The notes under the pieces: generated by a model
What the model saw: the letters and a program-made list of their open reading frames with translations, nothing else
Database searches by the model: none
Told to the model about the DNA's origin: nothing
From: Halisarca cf. caerulea
Lineage: Eukaryota > Porifera > Demospongiae > Chondrillida > Halisarcidae
Direction of reading: 5' to 3'
Assembly: GCA_963170055.1 (NCBI GenBank)
Contig: CAUJGJ010000020.1
Coordinates: 62,001 to 126,000 of the forward strand
DNA: 64,000 nt
Part shown: one piece after another, positions 53,106 to 64,000 of the stretch
How positions within the stretch are numbered: position 1 is the first letter of the stretch
How the letters are laid out: every line of letters starts with the position of its first letter
Made by a program: the position numbers and the translations under genes

Positions 53106-54769
53106 GCTAATACCAATATTTGGCACTAGCACCACGCACATTCCCAGTGGACACACATGACCTTTCTGAAGTGCTGTGGGCGTATTTGTGTAGTGTTGGA
53201 TATGCTGGTGCTAATACCAATATTTGGCACTAGCACCACGCACATTTCCAGTGGACACACATGAAGTTTCTGAAGTGCTGTGGGCGTATTTGTGTAGTGT
53301 TGGATAAGCTGGTGCTAATACCAATATTTGGCACTACCACCACGCACTTTCCCAGTGGACACAAATGAAGTTTCTGAAGTGCTGTGGGCGTATTTGTGTA
53401 GTGTTGGATATGCTGGTGCTAATACAAATATTTGGCACTAGCACCACGCACTTTCCCAGTGGACACACATGAAGTTACTGAAGTGCTGTTGGCGTATTTG
53501 TGTAATGTTGGATATGCTGGTGCAAATACCAATATTTGGCACTAGCACCACGCACATTCCCAGTGGACACACATGAAGTTTCTCAACTACTGTGGGCGTA
53601 TTATTGTAGTGTTGGATATGCTGGTGCTAATACCAATATTTGGCACTAGCACCACGCACATTCCCATTGGAAACACATGAAGTTTCTTAACTACTGTGGG
53701 CGTATTTGTATAGTGTTGGATATGCTGGTGCTAATACCAATATTTGGCACTAGCACCACGCACATTCCCAGTGGACACACATGACCTTTCTGAAGTTCTG
53801 TGGGCGTATTTGTGTAGTGTTGGATATGCTGGTGCTAATACCAATATTTGGCACTAGCACCACGCACATTCCCAGTGGACACACATGAAGTTTCTGAAGT
53901 GCTGTGGGCGTATTTGTTTAATGTTGGATATTTTGGTGCTAATACCAATATTTGGCACTAGCACCACGCACATTCCCAGTGGACACACATGACCTTTCTG
54001 AAGTGCTGTGGGCGTATTTGTGTAGTGTTGGATATGCTGGTGCTAATACCAATATTTGGCACTAGCACCACGCACATTTCCAGTGGACACACATGAAGTT
54101 TCTGAAGTGCTGTGGGCGTATTTGTGTAGTGTTGGATAAGCTGGTGCTAATACCAATATTTGGCACTACCACCACGCACTTTCCCAGTGGACACAAATGA
54201 AGTTTCTGAAGTGCTGTGGGCGTATTTGTGTAGTGTTGGATATGCTGGTGCTAATACAAATATTTGGCACTAGCACCACGCACTTTCCCAGTGGACACAC
54301 ATGAAGTTACTGAAGTGCTGTTGGCGTATTTGTGTAATGTTGGATATGCTGGTGCAAATACCAATATTTGGCACTAGCACCACGCACATTCCCAGTGGAC
54401 ACACATGAAGTTTCTCAACTACTGTGGGCGTATTATTGTAGTGTTGGATATGCTGGTGCTAATACCAATATTTGGCACTAGCACCACGCACATTCCCATT
54501 GGAAACACATGAAGTTTCTTAACTACTGTGGGCGTATTTGTATAGTGTTGGATATGCTGGTGCTAATACCAATATTTGGCACTAGCACCACGCACATTCC
54601 CAGTGGACACACATGACCTTTCTGAAGTTCTGTGGGCGTATTTGTGTAGTGTTGGATATGCTGGTGCTAATACCAATATTTGGCACTAGCACCACGCACA
54701 TTCCCAGTGGACACACATGAAGTTTCTGAAGTGCTGTGGGCGTATTTGTTTAATGTTGGATATTTTGGT
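53106..54769. repeat. 8-unit tandem duplication (832 bp x 2)
   Basis: 53,106-53,937 and 53,938-54,769, with similarity running on to about 54,857. Both carry ACTACCACC (53,332 / 54,164), GCTGTTGGCG, GCGTATTATTGTAG and a TGTATAGTG unit formed by fusing two neighbouring unit types (TTAACTACTG followed by TGTATAG). In the older order those two marks are separated by one more unit, so this is a deletion followed by duplication. Confidence 0.75.
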
Positions 54770-56682
54770 GCTAATACCAATATTTGGCACTAGCACCACG
54801 CACATTCCCAGTAGACACACATGACCTTTCTGAAGTGCTGTGGGCGTATTTGTGTAATGTTGGATATGCTGGTGCTAATACCAATATTTGGCACTAGCAC
54901 CACGCACATTTTCAGTGGACACACATGAAGTTTCTCAACTACTGTGGGCGTATTTGTGTAGTGTTTGATTTGCTGGTGCTAATACCAATATTTGGCACTA
55001 GCACCACGCGCATTCCCAGTGGACACACATGACTTTTCTGAAGTGCTGTGGGCGTATTTGTGTAGTGTTGGATATGCTGGTGCTAATACCAATATTTGGC
55101 ACTAGCACCACGCACATTCCCAGTGGACACACATGAAGTTTCTTAACTACTGTGGGCGTATTTGTGAAATGTTGGATATGCTGGTGCTAATACCAATATT
55201 TGGCACTAGCACCACGCACATTCCCAGTGGACACACATGACCTTTCTGAAGTTCTGTGGGCGTTTTTGTGTAGTGTTGGATATGCTGGTGCTAATACCAA
55301 TATTTGGCACTAGCACCACGCACATTCCCAGTGGACACACATGAAGTTTCTGAAGTGCTGTGGGCGTATTTCTTTAATGTTGGATATTTTGGTGCTAATA
55401 CCAATATTTGGCACTAGCACCACGCACATTCCCAGTGGACACACATGACCTTTCTGAAGTGCTGTGGGCGTATTTGTGTAATGTTGGATATGCTGGTGCT
55501 AATACCAATATTTGGCACTAGCACCACGCACATTCTCAGTGGACACACATGAAGTTTCTCAACTACTGTGGGCGTATTTGTGTAGTGTTGGATATGCTGG
55601 TGCTAATACAAATATTTGGCACTAGCACCACGCACATTCCCAGTGGACACACATGACCTTTCTGAAGTGCTGTGGGCGTATTTGTGTAGTGTTGGATATG
55701 CTGGTGCTAATACAAATATTTGGCACTAGCACCACGCACATTCCCAGTGGACACACATGACCTTTCTGAAGTGCTGTTGGAGTATTTGTGTAATGTTGGA
55801 TATGCTGGTGCTAATACCAATATTTGGCACTAGCACCACGCACATTCCCAGTGGACACACGTGACCTTTCTGAAGTGCTGTGGGCGTATTTGTGTAGTGT
55901 TGGATATGCTGGTGCTAATACCAATATTTGGCACTAGCACCACGCACATTTCCAGTGGACACACATGAAGTTTCTGAAGTGCTGTGGGCGTATTTGTGTA
56001 GTGTTGGATAAGCTGGTGCTAATACCAATATTTGGCACTAGCACCACGCACTTTCCCAGTGGACACAAATGAAGTTTCTGAAGTGCTGTGGGCGTATTTG
56101 TGTAGTGTTGGATATGCTGGTGCTAATACCAATATTTGGCACTAGCACCACGCACTTTCCCAGTGGACACACATGAAGTTACTGAAGTGCTGTGGGCGTA
56201 TTTGTGTAATGTTGGATATGCTGGTGCAAATACCAATATTTGGCACTAGCACCACGCACATTCCCAGTGGACAAACGTGAAGTTTCTCAACTACTGTGGG
56301 CGTATTTGTGTAGTGTTGGATATGCTGGTGCTAATACCAATATTTGGCACTAGCACCACGCGCATTCCCAGTGGACACACATGACCTTTCTGAAGTGCTG
56401 TGGGCGTATTTGTGTAGTGTTGGATATGCTGGTGCTAATACAAATATTTGGCACTAGCACCACGCACTTTCCCAGTGGCCACAAATGAAGTTTCTGAAGT
56501 GCTGTGGGCGTATTTGTGTAGTGTTGGATATGCTGGTGCTAATACCAATATTTGGCACTAGCACCACGCACTTTCCCAGTGGACACACATGAAGTTACTG
56601 AAGTGCTGTGGGCGTATTTGTGTAATGTTGGATATGTTGGTGCAAATACCAATATTTGGCACTAGCACCACACACATTCCCA

Positions 56683-56785
56683 GTGGACACACATGAAGTT
56701 TCTCAACTACTGTGGGCGTATTTGTGTAGTTTTGGATATGCTGGTGCTAATACCAATATTTGGCACTAGCACACGCACATTCCCA
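56683..56785. repeat. 103-bp monomer, deletion in the dyad flank, two copies
   Basis: AGCACACGCAC replaces AGCACCACGCAC, a loss of one C at the outer end of the dyad's right arm. The second copy is 58,243-58,345, in the other 15-unit block. Confidence 0.85.
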
Positions 56786-57305
56786 TTGGAAACACATGAA
56801 GTTTCTTAACTACTGTGGGCGTATTTGTGTAGTGTTGGATGTGTTGGTGCTAATACTAATATTTGGCACTAGCACCACGCACATTCCCAGTGGACACACA
56901 TGACCTTTCTGAAGTGCTGTGGGCGTATTTGTGTAGTGTTGGATATGCTGGTGCTAATACCAATATTTGGCACTAGCACCACGCACATTCCCAGTGGACA
57001 CACATGACCTTTCTGAAGTTCTGTGGGCGTATTTGTGTAGTGTTGGATATGCTGGTGCTAATACCAATATTTGGCACTAACACCACGCACATTCCCAGTG
57101 GACACACATGACCTTTCTGAAGTGCTGTGGGCGTATTTGTGTAATGTTGGATATGCTGGTGCTAATACCAATATTTGGCACTAGCACCACGCACATTCCC
57201 AGTGGACACACATGACCTTTCTGAAGTGCTGTGGGCGTATTTGTGTAATGTTGGATATGCTGGTGCTAATACCAATATTTGGCACTAGCACCACGCACAT
57301 TCTCA

Positions 57306-57410
57306 GTGGACACACATGAAGTTTCTCAACTACTTTGGGCGTATTTGTGTAGTGTTGGATATGCTGTGTGCTAATACCAATTTTTGGCACTAGCACCACG
57401 CGCATTCCCA
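57306..57410. repeat. 105-bp monomer, second type of insertion, two copies
   Basis: ATGCTGTGTGCTAAT replaces ATGCTGGTGCTAAT, adding one base in the left arm of the dyad. The second copy is 58,866-58,970. It is independent of the nine-copy insertion type. Confidence 0.85.
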
Positions 57411-60400
57411 GTGGACACACATGACTTTTCTGAAGTGCTGTGGGCGTATTTGTGTAGTGTTGGATATGCTGGTGCTAATACCAATATTTGGCACTATGAC
57501 CACGCACATTCCCAGTGGACACACATGACCTTTCTGAAGTGCTGTGGGAGTATTTGTGTAATGTTGGATATGCTGTTGCTAATACCAATATTTGGCACTA
57601 GCACCACGCACATTCCCATTGGAAACACATGAAGTTTCTTAACTACTGTGGGCGTATTTGTGTAGTGTTGGATATGCTGGTGCTAATACCAATATTTGGC
57701 ACTAGCACCACGCACATTCCCAGTGGACACACATGAAGTTACTGAAGTTCTGGGGGCGTATTTGTGTAATGTTGGATATGCTGGTGCAAATACCAATATT
57801 TGGCACTAGCACCACGCACATTCCAAGTGGACAAACATGAAGTTTCTCAACTACTGTGGGCGTATTTGTGTAGTGTTGGATATGCTGGTGCTAATACCAA
57901 TATTTGGCCCTAGCACCACGCGCATTCCCAGTGGACACACATGACCTTTCTGAAGTGCTGTGGGCGTATTTGTGTAGTGTTGGATATGCTGGTGCTAATA
58001 CAAATATTTGGCACTAGCACCACGCACTTTCCCAGTGGACACAAATGAAGTTTCTGAAGTGCTGTGGGCGTATTTGTGTAGTGTTGGATATGCTGGTGCT
58101 AATACCAATATTTGGCACTAGCACCACGCACTTTCCCAGTGGACACACATGAAGTTACTGAAGTGCTGTGGGCGTATTTGTGTAATGTTGGATATGCTGG
58201 TGCAAATACCAATATTTGGCACTAGCACCACACACATTCCCAGTGGACACACATGAAGTTTCTCAACTACTGTGGGCGTATTTGTGTAGTTTTGGATATG
58301 CTGGTGCTAATACCAATATTTGGCACTAGCACACGCACATTCCCATTGGAAACACATGAAGTTTCTTAACTACTGTGGGCGTATTTGTGTAGTGTTGGAT
58401 GTGTTGGTGCTAATACTAATATTTGGCACTAGCACCACGCACATTCCCAGTGGACACACATGACCTTTCTGAAGTGCTGTGGGCGTATTTGTGTAGTGTT
58501 GGATATGCTGGTGCTAATACCAATATTTGGCACTAGCACCACGCACATTCCCAGTGGACACACATGACCTTTCTGAAGTTCTGTGGGCGTATTTGTGTAG
58601 TGTTGGATATGCTGGTGCTAATACCAATATTTGGCACTAGCACCACGCACATTCCCAGTGGACACACATGACCTTTCTGAAGTGCTGTGGGCGTATTTGT
58701 GTAATGTTGGATATGCTGGTGCTAATACCAATATTTGGCACTAGCACCACGCACATTCCCAGTGGACACACATGACCTTTCTGAAGTGCTGTGGGCGTAT
58801 TTGTGTAATGTTGGATATGCTGGTGCTAATACCAATATTTGGCACTAGCACCACGCACATTCTCAGTGGACACACATGAAGTTTCTCAACTACTGTGGGC
58901 GTATTTGTGTAGTGTTGGATATGCTGTGTGCTAATACCAATATTTGGCACTAGCACCACGCGCATTCCCAGTGGACACACATGACTTTTCTGAAGTGCTG
59001 TGGGCGTATTTGTGTAGTGTTGGATATGCTGGTGCTAATACCAATATTTGGCACTAGGACCACGCACATTCCCAGTGGACACACATGACCTTTCTGAAGT
59101 GCTGTGGGAGTATTTGTGTAATGTTGGATATGCTGTTGCTAATACCAATATTTGGCACTAGCACCACGCACATTCCCTTTGGAAACACATGAAGTTTCTT
59201 AACTACTGTGGGCGTATTTGTGTAGTGTTGGATATGCTGGTGCTAATACCAATATTTGGCACTAGCACCACGCACATTCCCAGTGGACACACATGACCTT
59301 TCCTAAGTTCTGGGGGCGTATTTGTGTAGTGTTGGATATGCTGGTGCTAATACCAATATTTTGCAATAGCACCACGCACATTCCCAGTGGACACACATGA
59401 CCTTTCTGAAGTGCTGTGGGCGTATTTGTGTAATGTTGGATATGCTGGTGCTAATACCAATATTTGGCACTAGCACCACGCACATTCTCAGTGGACACAC
59501 ATGAAGTTTCTCAACTACTATGGGCGTATTTGTGTAGTGTTGGATATGCTGGTGCTAATACCAATATTTGGCACTAGCACCACGCGCATTCCCAGTGGAC
59601 ACACATGACCTTTCTGAAGTTCTGTGGGCGTATTTGTGTAGTGTTGGATATGCTGGTGCTAATACAAATATTTGGCACTAGCACCACGCACATTCCCAGT
59701 GGACACACATGATCTTTCTGAAGTGCTGTGGGAGTATTTGTGTAATGTTCGATATGCTGGTGCTAAATCCAATATTTGGCACTAGCACCACGCACATTCC
59801 CAGTGGACACACATGACCTTTCTGAAGTGCTGTGGGCGTATTTGTGTAGTGTTGGATATGCTGGTGGTAATACCAATATTTGGCACTAGCACCACGCACA
59901 TTTCCAGTGGACACACATGAAGTTTCTGAAGTGCTGTGGGCGTATTTGTGTAGTGTTGGATATGCTGGTGCTAATACCAATATTTGGCACTAGCACCACG
60001 CACTTTCCCAGTGGACACACATGAAGTTACTGAAGTGCTGTGGGCGTATTTGTGTAATGTAAGATATGCTGGTGCAAATACCAATATTTGGCACTAGCAC
60101 CACGCACATTCCCAGTGGACAAACATGAAGTTTCTAAACTACTATGGGCGTATTTGTGTAATGTTGGATATGCTGGTGCTAATACAAATATTTGGCACTA
60201 GCACCACGCACATTCCCAGTGGACACACATGATCTTTCTGAAGTGCTGTGGGAGTATTTGTGTAATGTTGGATATGCTGGTGCTAAAACCAATATTTGGC
60301 ACTAGCACCACGCACATTCCCAGTGGACACACATGACCTTTCTGAAGTGCTGTGGGCGTATTTGTGTAGTGTTGGATATGCTGGTGCTAATACCAATATT

Positions 60401-61050
60401 TGGCACTAGCACCACGCACATTTCCAGTGGACACACATGAAGTTTCTGAAGTGCTGTGGGCGTATTTGTGTAATGTTGGATAAGCTGGTGCTAATACCAA
60501 TATTTGGCACTACCACCACGCACTTTCCCAGTGGACACAAATGAAGTTTCTGAAGTGCTGTGGGCGTATTTGTGTAGTGTTGGATATGCTGGTGCTAATA
60601 CCAATATTTGGCACTAGCACCACGCACTTTCCCAGTGGACACAACTGAAGTTACTGAAGTGCTGTGGGCGTATTTGTGTAATGTTGGATATGCTGGTGCA
60701 AATACCAATATTTGGCACTAGCACCACGCACATTCCCAGTGGACAAACATGAAGTTTCTAAACTACTATGGGCGTATTTGTGTAATGTTGGATATGCTAA
60801 TGCTAATACCAATATTTGGCACTAGCACCATGCACATTCCCAGTGGACACACATGACCTTTCTGAAGTGCTGTGGACGTATTTGTGTAGTGTTGGATAAG
60901 CTTGTGCTAATACCAATATTTGACACTAGCACCACGCACATTCCCAGTGGGCACACATGACCTTTCTGAAGTTCTGTGGGCGTATTTGTGTAGTGTTGGA
61001 TATGCTGGTGCTAATACCAATATTTGGCACTAGCACCACGCACATTCCCA

Positions 61051-61153
61051 GTGGAAACACATGAAGTTCTTAACTACTGTGGGCGTATTTGTGTAATGTT
61101 GGATTTGCTGGTGCTAATACCAATATTTGGCACTAGCACCACGCACATTCCCA
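61051..61153. repeat. 103-bp monomer (AAGTTCTTAAC)
   Basis: One T is missing from AAGTTTCTTAAC. It is single-copy in the window. Confidence 0.85.
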
Positions 61154-61569
61154 GTGGACACACATGACCTTTCTGAAGTGCTGTGGGAGTATTTGTGTAG
61201 TGTTGGATATGCTGGTGCTAATACCAATATTTGGCACTAGCACCACGCGCATTCCCAGTGGACACACATGACCTTTCTGAAGTGCTGTGGGCGTATTTGT
61301 GTAGTGTTGGATATGCTGGTGCTAATACCAATATTTTGCACTAGCACCACGCACATTCCCAGTGGACACACATGACCTTTCTGAAGTGCTGTGGGCGTAT
61401 TTGTGTAATGTTGGATATGCTGGTGCTAATACCAATATTTGGCTATAGCACCGCGCACATTCTCAGTGGACACACATGAAGTTTCTTAACTACTGTGGGT
61501 GCATTTGTGTAATGTTGGATTTGCTGGTGCTAATACCAATATTTGGCACTAGCACCACGCACATTCCCA

Positions 61570-61777
61570 GTGGACACACATGAAGTTTCTGAAGTGCTGT
61601 GGGCGTATTTCTTTAATGTTGGATATTTTGGTGCTAATACCAATATTTGGCACTAGCACCACGCACATTCCCAGTGGACACACATGAAGTTTCTGAAGTG
61701 CTGTGGGCGTATTTCTTTAATGTTGGATATTTTGGTGCTAATACCAATATTTGGCACTAGCACCACGCACATTCCCA
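61570..61777. repeat. Adjacent duplicated monomer pair (CTTTAATG type)
   Basis: 61,570-61,673 and 61,674-61,777 both have AG / TGAAGTGCTG / CTTTAATG / GATATTTTGG and look identical. This type otherwise occurs singly. It is the non-insertion relative of the nine-copy 105-bp unit. Confidence 0.75.
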
Positions 61778-62534
61778 GTGGACACACATGACCTTTCTGA
61801 AGTGCTGTGGGCGTATTTGTGTAATGTTGGATATGCTGGTGCTAATACCAATATTTGGCACTAGCACCACGCACATTCCCAGTGGACACACATGAAGTTT
61901 CTTAACTACTGTGGGCGTATTTGTGTAGTGTTGGATATGCTGGTGCTAATACCAATATTAGGCACAAGCACCACGCACATTCCCAGTGGACACACATGAC
62001 CTTTCTGAAGTGCTGTGGGCGTATTTGTGTAATGTTGGATAAGCTGGTGCTCATACCAATATTTGGCACTAGCACCGCGCATATTCTCAGTGGACACACA
62101 TGAAGTTTCTTAACTACTGTGGGCGTATTTGTGTAATGTTGGATTTGCTGGTGCTAATACCAATATTTGGCACTAGCACCACGCACATTCCCAGGGGACA
62201 CACATGAAGTTTCTGAAGTGCTGTGGGCGTATTTGTGGAGTGTTGGATATTTTGGTTTTAATACCAATATTTGGCACTAGCACCACGCACATTCTCAGTG
62301 GACACACATGAAGTTTCTTAACTCCTGTGGGCGTATTTGTATAGTGTTGGATATGCTGGTGTTAATACCAATATTTGGCACTAGCACCACGCACATTCCC
62401 AGTGGACACACATGACCTTTCTGAAGTGCTGTGGGCGTATTTGTGTAGTGTTGAATATGCTGGTGCTAATACCAATATTTGGCACTAGCACCACGCACAT
62501 TCCCAGTGGACACACATGACCTTTCTGAAGTGCT

Positions 62535-64000
62535 GTGGGAGTATTTGTGTAATGTTGGATATGCTTGTGCTAATACCAATATTTGGCACTAGCACCACGC
62601 ACATTCCCAGTGGACACACATGACCTTTCTAAAGTGCTGTAGGCGTTTTTGTGTAGTGTTGGATATGCTGGTGCTAATACCAATATTTGGCACTAGCACC
62701 ACGCACATTTCCAGTGGACACACATGACCTTTCTGAAGTGCTGTGGGCGTATTTGTGTAATGTTGGATATGCTGGTGCTAATATCAATATTTGGCACTAG
62801 CACCACGCACATTCCCAGTGGACACACATGACCTTTCTGAAGTGCTGTGGGCGTATTTGTGTAGTGTTGGATATGCTGGTGCTAATACCAATATTTGGCA
62901 CTAGCACCACGCACATTCCTAGTGGACACACATGACCTTTCTGAAGTGCTGTGGGCGTATTTGTGTAGTGTTGGATATGCTGGTGCTAATACCAATATTT
63001 GGCACTAGCACCACGCACATTTCCAGTGGACACACATGAAGTTTCTGAAGTGCTGTGGGCGTATTTGTGTAATGTTGGATATGCTGGTGCTAATACCAAT
63101 ATTTGGCACTAGCACCACGCACTTTCCCAGTGGACACACATGAAGTTTCTGAAGTGCTGTGGGCGTATTTGTGTAATGTTGGATATGCTGGTGCAAATAC
63201 CAATATTTGGCACTAGCACCACGCACATTCCCAGTGGACAAACATGAAGTTTCTAAACTACTATGGGCGTATTTGTGTAATGTTGGATATGCTGGTGCTA
63301 ATACCAATATTTGGCACTAGCACCACGCACATTCCCAGTGGACACACATGACCTTTCTGAAGTGCTGTGGGCGTATTTGTGTAGTGTTGGATATGCTGGT
63401 GCTAATACCAATATTTGGCACTAGCACCACGCGCATTCCCAGTGGAAACACATGAAGTTTTTTAACTACTGTGGGCGTATTTGTGTAATGTTGGATTTGC
63501 TGGTGCTAATACCAATATTTGGCACTAGCACCACGCACATTCCCAGTGGACACACATGACCTTTCACAAGTGCTGTGGGAGTATTTGTGTAATGTTGGAT
63601 ATGCTGGTGGTAATACCAATATTTGGCACTAGCACCACGCACATTCCCAGTGGACACACATGACCTTTCTGAAGTGCTGTGGGCGTATTTGTGTAGTGTT
63701 GGATATGCTGGTGCTAATACCAATATTTGGCACTAGCACCACGCACATTCCCAGTGGACACACATGACCTTTCTGAAGTGCTGTGGGCGTATTTGTGTAA
63801 TGTTGGATATGCTGGTGCTAATACCAATACTTGGCACTAGCACCGCGCACATTCTCAGTGGACACACATGAAGTTTCTTAACTACTGTGGGTGTATTTGT
63901 GTAATGTTGGATATGCTTGTGCTAATACCAATATTTGGCACTAGCACCACGCACATTCCCAGTGGACACACATGACCTTTCTAAAGTGCTGTAGGCGTTT
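62535..64000. repeat. 13-unit repeat running off the right edge
   Basis: GGATATGCTTGTGC followed by CTTTCTAAAGTGCTGTAGGCG occurs at about 62,557-62,650 and again from 63,909 to the end, an offset of 1,352 bp. The second copy begins near 63,887 and is cut by the window. Its last unit (63,962-64,000) is incomplete. Confidence 0.75.

Larger units (their letters stand above)
56165..59284. repeat. 15-unit tandem duplication (1,560 bp x 2)
   Basis: About 56,165-57,724 and 57,725-59,284. Each has one 103-bp unit (AGCACACGCAC) and one 105-bp unit (ATGCTGTGTGCTAAT), so the lengths cancel and the period is exactly 15 x 104. I counted roughly a dozen single-base differences by eye, more than between the 3,119-bp copies. 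Examples are GTGGCCAC versus GTGGACAC, TTTTTGG versus TATTTGG, and ACTATGACC versus ACTAGGACC. Confidence 0.85.
1..64000. repeat. Satellite DNA array, 104-bp tandem unit, about 615 copies
   Basis: Every line of the window reads as the same unit, seen by the regular return of GTGGACACACATGA every 104 bp from position 1 to 63,962. All units lie in the same orientation and none is inverted. Units differ by substitutions at a limited set of positions and by rare 1-2 bp indels. Phase is kept almost perfectly: 63,961 bp separate the first and last unit starts, which is 615 x 104 + 1. No stretch over 300 bp holds anything else: no gene, RNA gene, transposable element or unique spacer. High-copy satellites of this unit size are a eukaryotic heterochromatin feature, commonly centromeric or pericentromeric. 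The chromosomal location and organism are not shown by the sequence. I do not recognise the family. Confidence 0.98.
59285..64000. repeat. Right segment, mixed monomer types
   Basis: 45 units including a partial one, with many private changes: TTTCCTAAGTTC (59,299), TGTAAGATATG (60,058), GTGGACGTA (60,872), GGTTTTAATACC (62,254), and CACAAG for CTGAAG (near 63,565). A 5-unit similarity links about 59,645-59,955 with 60,165-60,475 (offset 520; GATCTTTCTG in both, CTAAATCC versus CTAAAACC). It resembles the left end in its heterogeneity. Confidence 0.65.

Noticed and set aside
645..63723. About fifty short open frames (60-100 codons) on both strands, many with near-identical products
   Set aside because: They are the same 104-bp unit read in shifting frames. 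Many start at TTG or GTG, none exceeds about 300 bp, and overlapping frames on opposite strands are equally conserved. No domain, signal or codon pattern supports a gene.
1..64000. CRISPR array
   Set aside because: The repeat is 104 bp with no unique spacers, far outside CRISPR repeat and spacer sizes, and there are no cas genes.
1..64000. 5S rRNA, tRNA or SINE-derived repeat
   Set aside because: The unit length is near that of 5S (about 120 bp), but I see no 5S internal promoter, no tRNA B-box (GGTTCGANTCC) and no poly-A or T-run terminator in the unit.
1..64000. Coding minisatellite of a repetitive protein
   Set aside because: The 104-bp unit does not preserve reading frame, and stops interrupt every frame within three units.
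1..64000. Inverted units or a switch in array orientation
   Set aside because: I looked for the reverse-complement phrase (TCATGTGTGTCCAC) and found none on the + strand. The dyad gives short local reverse matches only.
1..64000. Telomeric repeats or embedded transposable elements
   Set aside because: There are no TTAGGG-type runs, and the 104-bp phase is never broken by more than 2 bp, so nothing is inserted.

Overview
This window is satellite DNA from end to end. A head-to-tail tandem repeat with a 104-bp unit fills all 64,000 bases, always in the same orientation. It holds 615 complete units and a 39-bp partial unit at the right edge. I found no gene, RNA gene, transposon, inverted unit, unique sequence or assembly gap. 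Arrays of this kind are typical of eukaryotic heterochromatin (centromeric, pericentromeric or subtelomeric). The unit is about 47% GC and has only two CpGs, where base composition predicts nearly six. That fits a genome with CpG methylation, such as a vertebrate, but I do not recognise this satellite family and cannot name the organism.

The unit has one clear internal structure: a 33-bp dyad (unit positions 60-92) in which 13 of 16 base pairs match. Elsewhere the units fall into subfamilies set by a few diagnostic positions: 15-16 (CC or AG), 22/25/27 (the GAAGTG or TAACTA/CAACTA type), 35, 47, 55-60, and 96-104 with the following 1-6. Eighteen units differ in length. Nine have 105 bp with the same insertion, two have 105 bp with another insertion, three have 102 bp and four have 103 bp. 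These sum to +1, exactly the phase drift measured from the first unit to the last, so the length accounting closes.

Layout. 1-3,328: relatively mixed units, with the first 231 bp repeated at 3,121. 3,329-5,838: units sharing a 29-unit repeat with 6.4-7.4 kb. 5,839-21,960 and 21,961-41,617: two copies of one 16.1-kb block side by side. The second copy has gained a 2,807-bp insertion (25,309-28,115) and a 1,665-bp internal duplication (34,356-36,020), and has lost 937 bp near 36,682. These three changes account exactly for the length difference. 40,755-46,992: a 3,119-bp block present twice. 46.6-55 kb: nested blocks of 13, 24, 26, 8 and 2 units. 56,165-59,284: a 15-unit block present twice. 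59,285-64,000: mixed units again, with a 13-unit repeat running off the right edge.

No genes act together here. The information in the window is the record of how the array grew, by repeated unequal exchange or similar copying with many block sizes rather than one fixed higher-order period. Short open frames occur on both strands, but they are by-products of the repeat.
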